64,000 bases of DNA from Bacillota bacterium (GCA_023411795.1 JAEYOK010000003.1:1-64000); one strand, 5' to 3'. Positions 26,374 through 35,775 are shown, counted from the stretch's first letter. A program made the numbers and translations. Notes: generated by a model not told the origin, from the sequence alone.

Positions 26374-27882
26374 TTATTTAAGTTGTTCAGCAAGATATGC
26401 ACTGAACTCGTCGCCACCTGCAGCATTCCACTCTTGAACAAATTGGTCGAAAGCACTTACGGGCTTAACACCACGAATAATGTCAGCATAGTATTCGTTA
26501 TAAAGGTTAATCATAGCATCCCATTTCGGAGCGAGCTCTTCAGGGATAATGATGTTTACATCCTCAGCATAGTATTCCATAATCATGTCAAGTGAGCTTA
26601 ATGCTGCAGGAGTGTATATTGAGCCTTCCATAGGAGGATTTGGCTCAAAGCCGTTCAGAGATTCAAAGAAACGTGACCACCATGATGAATACTTATCGGT
26701 AAGAACGGTTTTTCCGTTTTCAACCTTGTGGTGAGTTCCTTCAATACCAATCTTGTCTATGGTTCTTCCAGCCGGGCTGTTAATGAACTCAAGTATTGCG
26801 AATGCAGCATCTTTTACCTTGGAATCTGCAGTAATAGCAAATCCGCGTGGTTCTCTTGTAACGTCAACTGAAGCATATGCATGGCTTACACCTTTCGCAG
26901 GAGGTAGTACAACAAGAGCGGAAGCTTCGCCGTTGGTCTGAATCATTTTTGTATCATGAATCTGTCCAACGTCACCTGCTCTACCAGAGATAAGGGCGCT
27001 CTTTCCTTCATAGAACTTCTGTTCCATAACGTCCCATGTGTTTGTGATGAACTCTGGATCAAACAGACCTTCTTCGTAGAGCTTATTGAGCCATTCAAGC
27101 TTAGCTTTTTCACCCTGTGATACATGATAGAAGATATACTTGTCGCCTTCCTTCATGATGGTAGATGTGATACCAAAAGCGTGATTGAACACACCATCAA
27201 GACGGAGCTTATTGTTATCTGTGGTCAGTGGGTATTCTGCGATGCCCTTATCTTTTAACTCTTTGAACATCTTATAGTAATTATCAATGGTTGGGTTTGC
27301 AAGGAATTCATCCTTTATAGAAAGCTGGTTGAACCAGTCACTCCTGATGTAAGGAACATATGTCATTGGAGGTGATATCCATAATAGGTATGGATAGTTT
27401 TCCAATCTAGCGAAGTTGTAGTCTTCCATATTAGCTTTGACATATTTGGAATTCTCGACGTAAGGTGTTAAGTCTTCGAGAAGGCCTTCCTGAACAAGAG
27501 GAAGTTCAACACCGTTCTGAAGATATACGATATCAGGGGAATATTGTCCTGTTCTGATGGCAATAGGCACTACTTCAACGTATTTGCCGGCAGGGGGATC
27601 AATATACTCGATGTCAACATAGTTACCTTCATTTGCCATGCCTTTTTCAATGGCTTCAACCATTGCAACAACATCAGGTTCGGACATGGAGACATCCTTC
27701 TCCAGAATTGTAACCTTTACAGGGTTTTCCGGAGTTCCTATACCTTTGGGTTCCTCAGTAGAACTCGACTGTGTGGGTGGATTGCTTGATGTGGTAGCAG
27801 GTGGGGTTGTTGTGTTGCCGCATCCTGCAAGAACAGAAACGATCATCAAGACTGCTAATAAAACTGATAATGTCTTTTTCAA
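26374..27882 (-). CDS. ABC importer solute-binding lipoprotein (LplA-like)
   Basis: A 502-residue extracellular lipoprotein of the family 1 solute-binding type. The signal peptide ends in the lipobox LAGC (Cys21), followed by a Thr/Ser/Pro-rich linker (about 24-45). The two-lobe binding protein runs from about 55 to the end, with typical segments DIVYLQNG, KFYEGKSALISGRAGDV and AILEFINSPAGR. The TTG start has AGGAGG seven bases upstream. Length above 480 and the two linked permeases match the LplABC/YtcQ group for larger sugars or glycosides. No ATPase is encoded nearby, so a shared MsiK-type ATPase is expected. The ligand is not predictable. Confidence 0.88.
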   Translation of the reverse strand: MKKTLSVLLAVLMIVSVLAGCGNTTTPPATTSSNPPTQSSSTEEPKGIGTPENPVKVTILEKDVSMSEPDVVAMVEAIEKGMANEGNYVDIEYIDPPAGKYVEVVPIAIRTGQYSPDIVYLQNGVELPLVQEGLLEDLTPYVENSKYVKANMEDYNFARLENYPYLLWISPPMTYVPYIRSDWFNQLSIKDEFLANPTIDNYYKMFKELKDKGIAEYPLTTDNNKLRLDGVFNHAFGITSTIMKEGDKYIFYHVSQGEKAKLEWLNKLYEEGLFDPEFITNTWDVMEQKFYEGKSALISGRAGDVGQIHDTKMIQTNGEASALVVLPPAKGVSHAYASVDVTREPRGFAITADSKVKDAAFAILEFINSPAGRTIDKIGIEGTHHKVENGKTVLTDKYSSWWSRFFESLNGFEPNPPMEGSIYTPAALSSLDMIMEYYAEDVNIIIPEELAPKWDAMINLYNEYYADIIRGVKPVSAFDQFVQEWNAAGGDEFSAYLAEQLK

Positions 27883-28014
27883 TGTGATTCCTCCTATTAA
27901 TAGATTACTTTCGAAAAACGAAAGTGTTTATTATAACCGTCAGAACTTTTAGGAAAATCCTTTAGCTCCGACGATTTTTAAAGAATTAAATGACAATGGA
28001 TTTATCCTAAGGAT

Positions 28015-28899
28015 TCATCCTTTAACAGCACCGGACATAACTCCGCCCTTGATGTACCTCAGGATAATCGGGTAAAAAATTATAATTGGAACGATTGCTA
28101 TAACTATTGTCGCAGCTTTTAAGGCGTTAACGTCTATTTTCGCAAACTCGTTGTAATCCAGAAGATCCTGTGCCCGTACTATGGTTTCTGTAGAGTTCAT
28201 GACAACGAACTGTCTAAGGATAACTTGTAAAGTGGTTTTCTTTGAGTCGAGAAGATATATTCCTGAACGAAAATATTCGTTCCAACGGGCGACAGCATAG
28301 TACATTGTAAGCGTTGCTACACCCGATTTAGCAAGAGGCATATAAATTTGCCAAAAGATTCGGAGATTCCCGGCACCGTCAATGGTGGCCGCTTCATGCA
28401 TTTCATTAGGGACCTCTCCAAAGAACCTCATCATAATAACAAGATAGAAAACATTCACAGCAGATACCAGGATAACCGACCACTGGGAGTTCATCAGACC
28501 AAGATCTTTTACAACCAGATATTCGGGTACAAATCCGGGATCAAAAAGCATCATGCATATGAGAAAGACCATAATTACTTTCTTGCCCGCCAGATTAGGC
28601 CTTACAAGAACATAAGCTGCCGAGGTTGTCATTAATATGTTAATAAATGTTCCTACAATGGTAATCAGTAATGAGTTAAATATGGATGGTATTAGCACCG
28701 GATGGCTGAAAATAATTTTGAAATTTATCAAGTCAAAACCGGCAGGTATAATCCGTAAGCCGCCCATTGAAGGGGAAAGCGCGGGAGCCGAAACTGATTT
28801 GGCAAAAATATTCAAAATGGGGATTATCATAGTCAGGGTCAACAATACCATAAAAACTGCGATTATAACTTGTGCTAATATATTCTTTTTGGTTTTCAC
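28015..28899 (-). CDS. ABC importer permease (LplC-like)
   Basis: A 294-residue inner-membrane subunit with six helices and the EAA loop EVPNEMHEAATIDGAGNLRI, which contacts the ATPase. It ends KGGVMSGAVKG, the classic end of the LplC/YtcP group. I start it at the GTG at 28899 because GGAGGG precedes it; the longer open frame upstream overlaps the neighbouring gene. It pairs with the permease immediately upstream. Confidence 0.9.
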   Translation of the reverse strand: MKTKKNILAQVIIAVFMVLLTLTMIIPILNIFAKSVSAPALSPSMGGLRIIPAGFDLINFKIIFSHPVLIPSIFNSLLITIVGTFINILMTTSAAYVLVRPNLAGKKVIMVFLICMMLFDPGFVPEYLVVKDLGLMNSQWSVILVSAVNVFYLVIMMRFFGEVPNEMHEAATIDGAGNLRIFWQIYMPLAKSGVATLTMYYAVARWNEYFRSGIYLLDSKKTTLQVILRQFVVMNSTETIVRAQDLLDYNEFAKIDVNALKAATIVIAIVPIIIFYPIILRYIKGGVMSGAVKG

Positions 28900-28912
28900 C
28901 TGTAATCCCTCC

Positions 28913-29842
28913 TCACCAAACACCGACTCCGGTATATTTTTTAGATACAACATGAGTTCCAAGAACCAGGAATACGCCGACAACACCTTTTATAAGTCCA
29001 AGTGCGGTCGCAAGTGAATACTGTCCGTTTACAAGACCCACACGATAGATGTAAGTATCCAATATATCGATGGTGCTTAAAACTGAGTCGTTAGAGAAGT
29101 TAAGAACTTGGTCGAAACCTGCATTCAGGAAGAATCCTAAATTCAAAATGAACATTGTAACCATAGGAATGAACAGTGCAGGCAATATTATGTATCTGAT
29201 TATATTCATGCGACCTGCTCCATCAATTTCCGCGGCTTCATATAGTTCGGCTTCAATTCCTATAATAGCGGCGAAATAAATGATTGAATCCCATCCTATA
29301 CTTCGCCATAGCTCACAGAAAAATAGTACCCACCTTATGGCTCCCTTACTTGTCATAAAATCAACCGGTTCTGCGCCAAAAAAGCCAAGGATCTGGTTAA
29401 TGCCACCGTTAGAAGGTGATAAAAATGAAAGCCAAATACCTGCTATAACTACCCAAGAGAGAAAGTGGGGCAGATATGAGACTACCTGTACATATCTTCT
29501 TAACGAGCTGCTGCGCATTTCGTTTAGAAGGATAGCAAATAGAACAACGATTGGGAACATAAGTATGTATTTCATGAAACTGATGACAAGAGTATTCTTA
29601 AGAATACTATAAAATGCAGGCGAGTCAAAAAGCTGCTTAAAATATTTTAAACCTACAAATTCCCAAGGTCCTCTTGAACGAAAGGTATAAAAAGCAAGTC
29701 TCATATTTGCGATTGGCCATACACGGAAAATCAAAAAATAGATAATAGTAGGCGCTATCATCAAATACAATATAGAATCGGCTTTAAATTTGCGGAATGA
29801 GCTATTTCTATTTAATGCTATACTCTTATCGAGCGTGGTCAT
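28913..29842 (-). CDS. ABC importer permease (LplB-like)
   Basis: A 309-residue permease with six helices, an N-terminal cytoplasmic tail, the YLMIAPTIIYFLIFRVWPIA entry helix and the EAA loop IEAELYEAAEIDGAGRM. The ATG at 29842 has GGAGG seven bases upstream. It is the first gene of the minus-strand operon, expressed from a promoter whose start region carries the AAACCGGTTT operator. Together with the next two genes it forms a carbohydrate-uptake ABC importer lacking its own ATPase. Confidence 0.9.
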   Translation of the reverse strand: MTTLDKSIALNRNSSFRKFKADSILYLMIAPTIIYFLIFRVWPIANMRLAFYTFRSRGPWEFVGLKYFKQLFDSPAFYSILKNTLVISFMKYILMFPIVVLFAILLNEMRSSSLRRYVQVVSYLPHFLSWVVIAGIWLSFLSPSNGGINQILGFFGAEPVDFMTSKGAIRWVLFFCELWRSIGWDSIIYFAAIIGIEAELYEAAEIDGAGRMNIIRYIILPALFIPMVTMFILNLGFFLNAGFDQVLNFSNDSVLSTIDILDTYIYRVGLVNGQYSLATALGLIKGVVGVFLVLGTHVVSKKYTGVGVW

Positions 29843-29906
29843 AAAACTACCTCCAATGTAGTATTTGGTTTCCGAATTGAGGAGGTCTGCTGAATTCAAA
29901 ATAACT

Positions 29907-29954
29907 AAACCGGTTTCTTAAATCATTATAATTTATTAGACATGTATATAACAA
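29907..29954 (-). promoter_or_regulatory. Promoter and LacI-type operator of the importer operon
   Basis: The minus strand shows TTGTTA (29949-29954), an 18-base spacer and TATAAT (29925-29930). The palindrome AAACCGGTTT (29907-29916) lies at about +2 to +11. The same operator, within 15 identical bases (ACTAAACCGGTTTCT), recurs in front of the ribokinase operon. A CG-centred palindrome just past the start point is typical of LacI-family repression. Confidence 0.75.
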
Positions 29955-29984
29955 CCGAAATATTGAACAAAATTCTTCCACTAT

Positions 29985-30023
29985 ATTGTGCAATTTGCAC
30001 AATCGATAAATGTTTCTATCGAT
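29985..30023. promoter_or_regulatory. Two adjacent inverted repeats upstream of the importer promoter
   Basis: ATTGTGCA-3-TGCACAAT (29985-30003) is followed with two bases of overlap by ATCGATA-8-TATCGAT (30002-30023). They lie just upstream of the importer -35 box and downstream of the LacI-type gene. No T run follows on the minus strand, so a terminator is unlikely. They may be binding sites for another regulator. Confidence 0.4.
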
Positions 30024-30110
30024 TATTTTTAGGAATAATGCCAAAAAATTGAATTTTGAGTAGTGGTAGACAAATATTATATGACACATGATATATTAAG
30101 ACTAAATCTT

Positions 30111-31127
30111 TTAGTTTGGTATTTTGGCCTTGGTTGTGGCTCTTAAAACCAGAGTGGGCTCTACTATTATCTTCCTTGAAGATGTTATCTCGCCGTTTAT
30201 CTTACCAATTAGTAATTTTGCCGAGTCAACAGCAATTTCATAAATGGGTTGAACCACTGTTGATATAGAGGGATCGAAGATTTCTGTTAATTCAATCCCG
30301 TCAAACCCTATGATTTCACAATCATCCGGCACTTTTATACCTTGATGTCGTAAGGCTTTTACCGCACCTATGGCTATAAGATCATTACCTGCCATAACCG
30401 CAGTAAACTTGACTTTTTCATCTATAAGCTTCTCCATCATTGTAATACCTGAACTAATGGAATAATCGCCGAACTTGATAAGAGTTTTGTCTATAGGAAT
30501 GTTTGCATCCCTGAGAGCGTCCCTGTAACCTTCAAACCGCTCATTGGTTGTAATTACTTTTTTTGTGCCTCCTAGGAAAGCTATGTTAGTGTGTCCACAC
30601 CCTATCAAATGCTCAACAGCAGTATAAACTCCTTTATAGTTATTGGCGTAAACGCCCAGGTCTATAAAATCATTATTAAGGGGACGGTCAACAAGAACGA
30701 AGGGTATATTGTACTTGTTGAGCTGTTCCAGAGTTGAGCTTTGGGAGCTGGTAGAAGCAAGTATTATACCATCCACTCGTTTATCAATAAGGGATAATAG
30801 ATATTGTTCTTCCTTTTCGGGATTATTATCGGTATTACAAAGAAATACTGTATAACCGCAGGAATTTGCATAATCCTCTATTCCACGGACAAGATGGGGG
30901 AAAAATGGGTTCGTAATGTCAGGGATAACAAGACCGAGCATTTTTGCCTTAGAGTTTACAATGCTGCGAGCCAATGAGTTTGGTCTATATCCAAGCTCTT
31001 CTATTATATCCCTGATTCTTTGTGCAGTCTCAAGACTCACTCCTTCGCTTTTGTTATTTATAACGCGTGAAACAGTGGCTTTTGAAACTTTAGCAATCTT
31101 TGCAATATCTGATATAGTGCATTTCAT
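30111..31127 (-). CDS. LacI-family transcriptional repressor
   Basis: A 338-residue regulator with an N-terminal LacI headpiece (TISDIAKIAKVSKATVSRVI), the hinge helix with SLARSIVNSKA, and a periplasmic-binding-protein-like sensor domain (ligand region around DITNPFFPHLVRGIEDY and VDGIILASTSSQ). The ATG at 31127 has GGAG nine bases upstream. Its own promoter is TTGCTT-17-TATAAT at 31161-31189. It sits between two outward operons whose start regions share AAACCGGTTT, so it almost certainly controls both. The effector is probably the imported sugar/riboside or its phosphate. Confidence 0.92.
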   Translation of the reverse strand: MKCTISDIAKIAKVSKATVSRVINNKSEGVSLETAQRIRDIIEELGYRPNSLARSIVNSKAKMLGLVIPDITNPFFPHLVRGIEDYANSCGYTVFLCNTDNNPEKEEQYLLSLIDKRVDGIILASTSSQSSTLEQLNKYNIPFVLVDRPLNNDFIDLGVYANNYKGVYTAVEHLIGCGHTNIAFLGGTKKVITTNERFEGYRDALRDANIPIDKTLIKFGDYSISSGITMMEKLIDEKVKFTAVMAGNDLIAIGAVKALRHQGIKVPDDCEIIGFDGIELTEIFDPSISTVVQPIYEIAVDSAKLLIGKINGEITSSRKIIVEPTLVLRATTKAKIPN

Positions 31128-31160
31128 ATCGGACAACTCCAATATAATAAATATGATAAT

Positions 31161-31189
31161 ATTATAAGATTTGGTTTCTGAAAAAGCAA
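31161..31189 (-). promoter_or_regulatory. Promoter of the LacI-type regulator gene
   Basis: Minus-strand TTGCTT (31184-31189), 17 bases, TATAAT (31161-31166). No AAACCGGTTT copy overlaps it, so the regulator seems not to repress itself through that operator. Confidence 0.6.
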
Positions 31190-31347
31190 TATATATTTAC
31201 TAATGTAAATAAAACGGTTACTCTTGTAAATTTATATTTATACCGAAATAAACAATTATTGACAAAAGCCTTTATATCTAATCATAACTAATAATACAAG
31301 CCTAGTTAGTTGTTCTGCATTAATAACAATTATAATTGATTGGGTAG

Positions 31348-31398
31348 TTGACATTGACAGCAGGAACCAATATAATTATTCTTGTACTAAACCGGTTT
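31348..31398 (+). promoter_or_regulatory. Promoter and LacI-type operator of the ribokinase operon
   Basis: TTGACA (31348-31353), a 17-base spacer and TATAAT (31371-31376) form a consensus promoter. AAACCGGTTT (31389-31398) lies at about +7 to +16, as in the divergent operon. Nothing else is apparent in the AT-rich stretch 31200-31340. Confidence 0.85.
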
Positions 31399-31467
31399 CT
31401 CTAATTATTTGATTACCATGCTGAGTTCAATAAAATACCATTGAATTAACTCATCGGAGGTAGTGAC

Positions 31468-32370
31468 GTGCAAAACATATTAGTCATTGGCAGTTTAAAC
31501 ACGGATATGGTTATACATATGAAGGAAATACCTCGTGTTGGTCAAACTGTTATGGGCAAGCTCCAGGGATATGTCCCCGGAGGAAAAGGAGCCAATCAAG
31601 CATATGCAGCTGCAAAACTTGGAAAAGGAGTTTCGATGCTTGGTAAAGTTGGTGACGATGATTTAGGGAAACAGCTTATCGATAATCTATCTAATGTCGG
31701 AGTTGATGTCTCCAAAATTTCCTGTCAAAGTGGTGAAGTAAGCGGGCTTGCTGTTATTTACGTAAATGAGCAAGGCAACAATAGTATTGTTGTTCTTCCG
31801 GCAGCAAATTCAACCTGTGACGTAAATTTTATTGCAGAGAACGAAGAAATCATTTCAAAAAGTAAAATTATTCTTATACAATTAGAAATTCCCCTTGAAG
31901 CAGCATATTTTGCTATACACCTTGCACACAAGCATGGCTGTACTGTCATACTAAATCCTGCTCCCGCACCTGATTCTATTCCTGATGATGTTCTTAAAAT
32001 GGTGGATTATTTGACTCCTAATGAGACTGAGCTGGAGAAGCTTGCGGGTACACCTGTAATTGATATTGATACAGCAAGAAATGCTGCTAAAATACTACTT
32101 AAAAAAGGTACAAAGAATGTTATTGCAACTCTTGGCAGAGAAGGTGCTATTTTGGCAAACAATGAAAGTTCGAAGATATTCAAGGTCGAAGATATTGAGG
32201 TTGTGGATACAACTGCTGCCGGAGATACTTTCAATGCGGCAATTGCTGTTGGCTTATCGGAAAATATGAGTATTGATGATGCTATAATTTTTGCAAACAA
32301 AGCCGCAAGGATTTGTGTTTCACGAGATGGAGCGCAGTCCTCCATCCCTTCAAGAGCTGAAGTCGTTTGA
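31468..32370 (+). CDS. rbsK: Ribokinase
   Basis: A 300-residue PfkB-family sugar kinase that makes ribose 5-phosphate from ribose and ATP. It has the N-terminal signature GSLNTDMV, the sugar-binding GGKGANQAYAAAKLG (about 37-51) and the catalytic anion-hole motif TTAAGDTFNAA (about 247-257), where Asp is the base. The GTG start has GGAGG seven bases upstream. It is the first gene of the right-hand operon and is followed by two ARH proteins, which suggests that they release ribose or a close analogue. Other PfkB substrates cannot be excluded. Confidence 0.88.
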   Translation: MQNILVIGSLNTDMVIHMKEIPRVGQTVMGKLQGYVPGGKGANQAYAAAKLGKGVSMLGKVGDDDLGKQLIDNLSNVGVDVSKISCQSGEVSGLAVIYVNEQGNNSIVVLPAANSTCDVNFIAENEEIISKSKIILIQLEIPLEAAYFAIHLAHKHGCTVILNPAPAPDSIPDDVLKMVDYLTPNETELEKLAGTPVIDIDTARNAAKILLKKGTKNVIATLGREGAILANNESSKIFKVEDIEVVDTTAAGDTFNAAIAVGLSENMSIDDAIIFANKAARICVSRDGAQSSIPSRAEVV

Positions 32371-32458
32371 GGTCTTATTAAGTGAACTTTTTTGGGAATA
32401 TATTGATTATATTATGTCTGATCAATTGTTTCTAATATTTAAAAAAGGCGGTGCTGTT

Positions 32459-34561
32459 GTGATTACAAAAAACTATCTTGAAAAGGTTTATTCCGGTTTT
32501 CTTGGAATGAACATCGGTATACGGATTGGTGCACCAGTTGAACCTACCCTATGGACTTATGAGAGAATAAGGGATACCTATGGAGATATAACATCATATG
32601 TAAAGGATTATAAAAACTTCGCGGCAGATGATGATGCAAACGGTCCTTATTATTTTTTGAGGGCACTTTATGACGATGCAAAGGACCGGGAGCTTACAGC
32701 CGATGATGTAGGTCGTGCATGGCTTAATTATGCCAGAGAAGGGGTAGGAATGTTCTGGTGGGGCGGTTATGGAGTAAGCACAGAGCATACTGCATTTTTA
32801 AACCTAAAGGCCGGAATTAAGTCTCCTAAGTCAGGTTCAATAGCTCAGAACGGTAAAACCATCGCTGAACAAATTGGCGGTCAGATTTTTATAGATACAT
32901 GGGGATTGATTTGCCCGGGAAATCCTGAAAAAGCAGCAAAACTGGGAGAAACTGCAGCCAGTGTATCCCATGACGGAGAGGGCGTTTACGGGGCAAGGTT
33001 CTTCTGTGCAGCTATAGCTGAGGCCTTTGTATGCAATGATATACGCGCTATAATCGAAAAGGCATTAACCTTTATACCGAAAGACAGCACATACAGTAAA
33101 GTTGCACGTGCAGTCTGTGATTTTTATGATAAACAACCCGATGATTTCAGGCTCTGTATGGACATGCTCATAAGAGATTGGGGCTATGACAAATACAAAG
33201 GCGTTTGTCACATCATACCTAATGCGGGCGTATGTGTACTTTCTATGTTGTACGGAAAAGGGGATTTCAATCGTACAGTAGAGATTGCTACAATGTGCGG
33301 ATGGGATACCGATTGCAACGCAGGTAACGTAGGAACCGTATTGGGAGTTATGTGTGGACTCGGGGGCATAGCAAGCAGGTACCGCGATCCTATTAACGAC
33401 TTTATTGTATTATCAGGTGTATCGGGATACCTTAACATATTAGATCTTCCAAGCTACGCTAAAGAATTGGCACTGCTTGGCTACCGTATGGCAGGGGAAG
33501 AAGCTCCACAATCGTTGAAAGATAGCTTTAAAGAAGATGAAATATACTTTGACTTTGAACTACCCGGTTCCACTCACAACTTCAGAGTTTCCGATTCATT
33601 CCTATGCAGGGTTAAACATTCGGATGAAGTAAGCTTCCAGGGCAAAGGCTCTCTTGAAGTGCTTTTTGACAGACTTGTAAGAGGACAGGGTTGCAAGGTG
33701 TTCTATAAGCCCTTCTATACTCGTGATGACTTTAGTGATGAACGCTACATGCCTGTATTTTCACCTAAGGCATACAGTGGGCAGAAGGTAAGTCTTCAGG
33801 TATATCTGGACCAATGGGAAGGAAACGAAACCATCGGCATAGCTCCATTTGTCAGACTGGCGAAATCCAAAAAGGATCTTGTACAAGGATATATTAAGCC
33901 CGTACAGCATGGGTGGACAAAGGTAGAGTTTACAATACCTGATACTGACGGGGAAATGATCGACGAGGTAGGTATTATTGTCGAGGGATATTCTCCAAAG
34001 ATAAAAAGCTTAGGAAGAATTTTCATTGACGATTTTAGAATATACGGAAAAGCAAAATATAGTATAGACTTCAAAAAGCAGTTGAAGAATTTTGGCTCCA
34101 TAACCCCCTTCTCCCATAACCATGGCGCATGGTCAGTAGAAGAAGGACAACTTGAAGCTATGTGCTGTGACTATGCCCAAGCCTTCTCAGGCAACTATTT
34201 TGCCAAGGATTACATTGTAACAGCTAGGATTACCGCCGAAAACGGTGAAGGTCATATGCTTTCAATCAGATCTCAGGGAATTGAACGCGGTTATCATGCC
34301 GGATTCGATAAGCCCGGCAAAATCGCTATTTACAAAAATAATTTCGGAATAACCAAATTAAATGAAGCCGATTTCCAATGGGAATATGGGAGGACTTATA
34401 CTGTTTCAATAAAGGCACAGGCGGACCGGATTACTCTTATTATTGATGGGAAAGAGCTCCTTGAGGTAAGGGATAATGCTTTTGCTTATGGTATGTTTGG
34501 ATTCGCTAAGCTATATATGGGAAGAACACTGTTTTCAGATGTAATTATTGAAGAATTTTAA
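32459..34561 (+). CDS. ADP-ribosylglycohydrolase with C-terminal beta-sandwich domains (second of three)
   Basis: A 700-residue protein. Residues 1 to about 345 are an ARH domain (FLGMNIGIRIGAPVEPTLW, AADDDANGPYYFLRAL, and CGWDTDCNAGNVGTVLGVM with the metal-binding Asp pair). The remaining half is two beta-sandwich modules, a carbohydrate-binding-like one (about 355-530) and a concanavalin/laminin-G-like one (about 540-700), ending YMGRTLFSDVIIEEF. There is no signal peptide. The GTG at 32459 with GGCGG ahead is the preferred start, because the longer frame overlaps ribokinase. The added lectin-like half suggests a glycan-like or oligomeric ribosyl substrate. Confidence 0.8.
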   Translation: MITKNYLEKVYSGFLGMNIGIRIGAPVEPTLWTYERIRDTYGDITSYVKDYKNFAADDDANGPYYFLRALYDDAKDRELTADDVGRAWLNYAREGVGMFWWGGYGVSTEHTAFLNLKAGIKSPKSGSIAQNGKTIAEQIGGQIFIDTWGLICPGNPEKAAKLGETAASVSHDGEGVYGARFFCAAIAEAFVCNDIRAIIEKALTFIPKDSTYSKVARAVCDFYDKQPDDFRLCMDMLIRDWGYDKYKGVCHIIPNAGVCVLSMLYGKGDFNRTVEIATMCGWDTDCNAGNVGTVLGVMCGLGGIASRYRDPINDFIVLSGVSGYLNILDLPSYAKELALLGYRMAGEEAPQSLKDSFKEDEIYFDFELPGSTHNFRVSDSFLCRVKHSDEVSFQGKGSLEVLFDRLVRGQGCKVFYKPFYTRDDFSDERYMPVFSPKAYSGQKVSLQVYLDQWEGNETIGIAPFVRLAKSKKDLVQGYIKPVQHGWTKVEFTIPDTDGEMIDEVGIIVEGYSPKIKSLGRIFIDDFRIYGKAKYSIDFKKQLKNFGSITPFSHNHGAWSVEEGQLEAMCCDYAQAFSGNYFAKDYIVTARITAENGEGHMLSIRSQGIERGYHAGFDKPGKIAIYKNNFGITKLNEADFQWEYGRTYTVSIKAQADRITLIIDGKELLEVRDNAFAYGMFGFAKLYMGRTLFSDVIIEEF

Positions 34562-34584
34562 AATATTTGCGGAGGTAATTCAGC

Positions 34585-35748
34585 ATGACCGACTTTGAAA
34601 GAAAAACTCGTGGCGTAATATACGGAACAGCCTTTGGAGATGCTCTCGGGGCTCCCGTAGAAAGGTTGACACATCAGCAAATACTTGATCTCTATGGAGG
34701 ACCCGTCACCACTGTCAACACTAAATGGTGGAAGGCAGACAAAAGCGTAGTTGAAAGGTCCGACAGGATGAGGGGTTATGGTATTATTACCGATGATACT
34801 CTGATGACTTTAGCTCTTATTAATGTTTATCTTGCAAAGAAAGATCATATAGACGCCTATGACATGGCTGATGAATTCATTAAAGAGATCGCATACAGAC
34901 CAAGATATATAGCTGAGTTTGGCAGGGAAGCCATGATTATGGAACGCCTTTTCTATCCTGAAAAGCATATATTTAACCGCCATGGACTGGCTAATTGTGA
35001 TCCTAGAGAAGGTGGCATGGGCAACATGGTTAACTGCGGAGCGGCAATGTATATTTCACCTGTGGGTGTGGTAAATGCATGCAATCCGAAAGCTGCTTAT
35101 GATGAAGCAATAGACTTCGCCGTTGGGCACCAGCTCAGCTATGGTCTTGAAGCAGCAGGTGTTCTCGCAGCCATTATAGCAAAAGCATTTGAGCCGGGGG
35201 CCACAATCCATGATGTAGTGAAGACCGCTCTTGAGCTTGCTAAAGACGGTACTAAAAACGCTATACGTGATCTGTATGAAAAGGCAATGGAGCTTCGTCC
35301 CAGAAGAGAAGAAAAGGCCTTTATTGTTGAGGAGTTCTTTAAGGCTATTCTTCCGTATTCACCTGTGGCCGAGCAATTTGCAAGATCTATCGACAGAGTG
35401 GGACAGCCTACTCATAATTACACCCCTAGTCGTCTTTATTCAATTGAGGAACTGCCAATAGCAATCGCATACGTTACCCTTTATGAAGATAAGCCGATTC
35501 AAGCCGTTATAGACGGGGTTAACTCAGGAAGAGATGCTGATTCGGTGGGTGTTATGGCCGGTTGTATCGCAGGTGCTTTATATGGGTATGAGATCTTTGA
35601 TCAAAAAGAGATAGACACTATTGATAATAAATGCAAGCTTGATATTGACAAGTCTATTGATAATTTTATTAAGACATCCGGTGAGATAATTGCTACTGAT
35701 CTCAAGAGAGCTGACGAAATTAAACATACAGTTGGAAAGATTCTTTAG
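34585..35748 (+). CDS. ADP-ribosylglycohydrolase family protein (third of three)
   Basis: A 387-residue ARH-fold enzyme with the N-terminal YGTAFGDALGAPVER, the first metal motif ITDDTLMTLALINVY and the C-terminal VNSGRDADSVGVMAGCIAGALYG. The three ARH proteins of this locus are clearly divergent from one another, so they probably act on different bonds or steps. Good ribosome binding site (GGAGGTAATTCAGC) before the ATG. Only 27 bases separate its stop from citD, with no terminator between them. Confidence 0.85.
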   Translation: MTDFERKTRGVIYGTAFGDALGAPVERLTHQQILDLYGGPVTTVNTKWWKADKSVVERSDRMRGYGIITDDTLMTLALINVYLAKKDHIDAYDMADEFIKEIAYRPRYIAEFGREAMIMERLFYPEKHIFNRHGLANCDPREGGMGNMVNCGAAMYISPVGVVNACNPKAAYDEAIDFAVGHQLSYGLEAAGVLAAIIAKAFEPGATIHDVVKTALELAKDGTKNAIRDLYEKAMELRPRREEKAFIVEEFFKAILPYSPVAEQFARSIDRVGQPTHNYTPSRLYSIEELPIAIAYVTLYEDKPIQAVIDGVNSGRDADSVGVMAGCIAGALYGYEIFDQKEIDTIDNKCKLDIDKSIDNFIKTSGEIIATDLKRADEIKHTVGKIL

Positions 35749-35775
35749 AATGCGGATGCATTTAAAGGGGCACAT

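Noticed and set aside
32291..32458. Longer start for the second ARH protein
   Set aside because: The upstream part overlaps the ribokinase gene in another frame and shows no ARH similarity; the GTG at 32459 with GGCGG is better.
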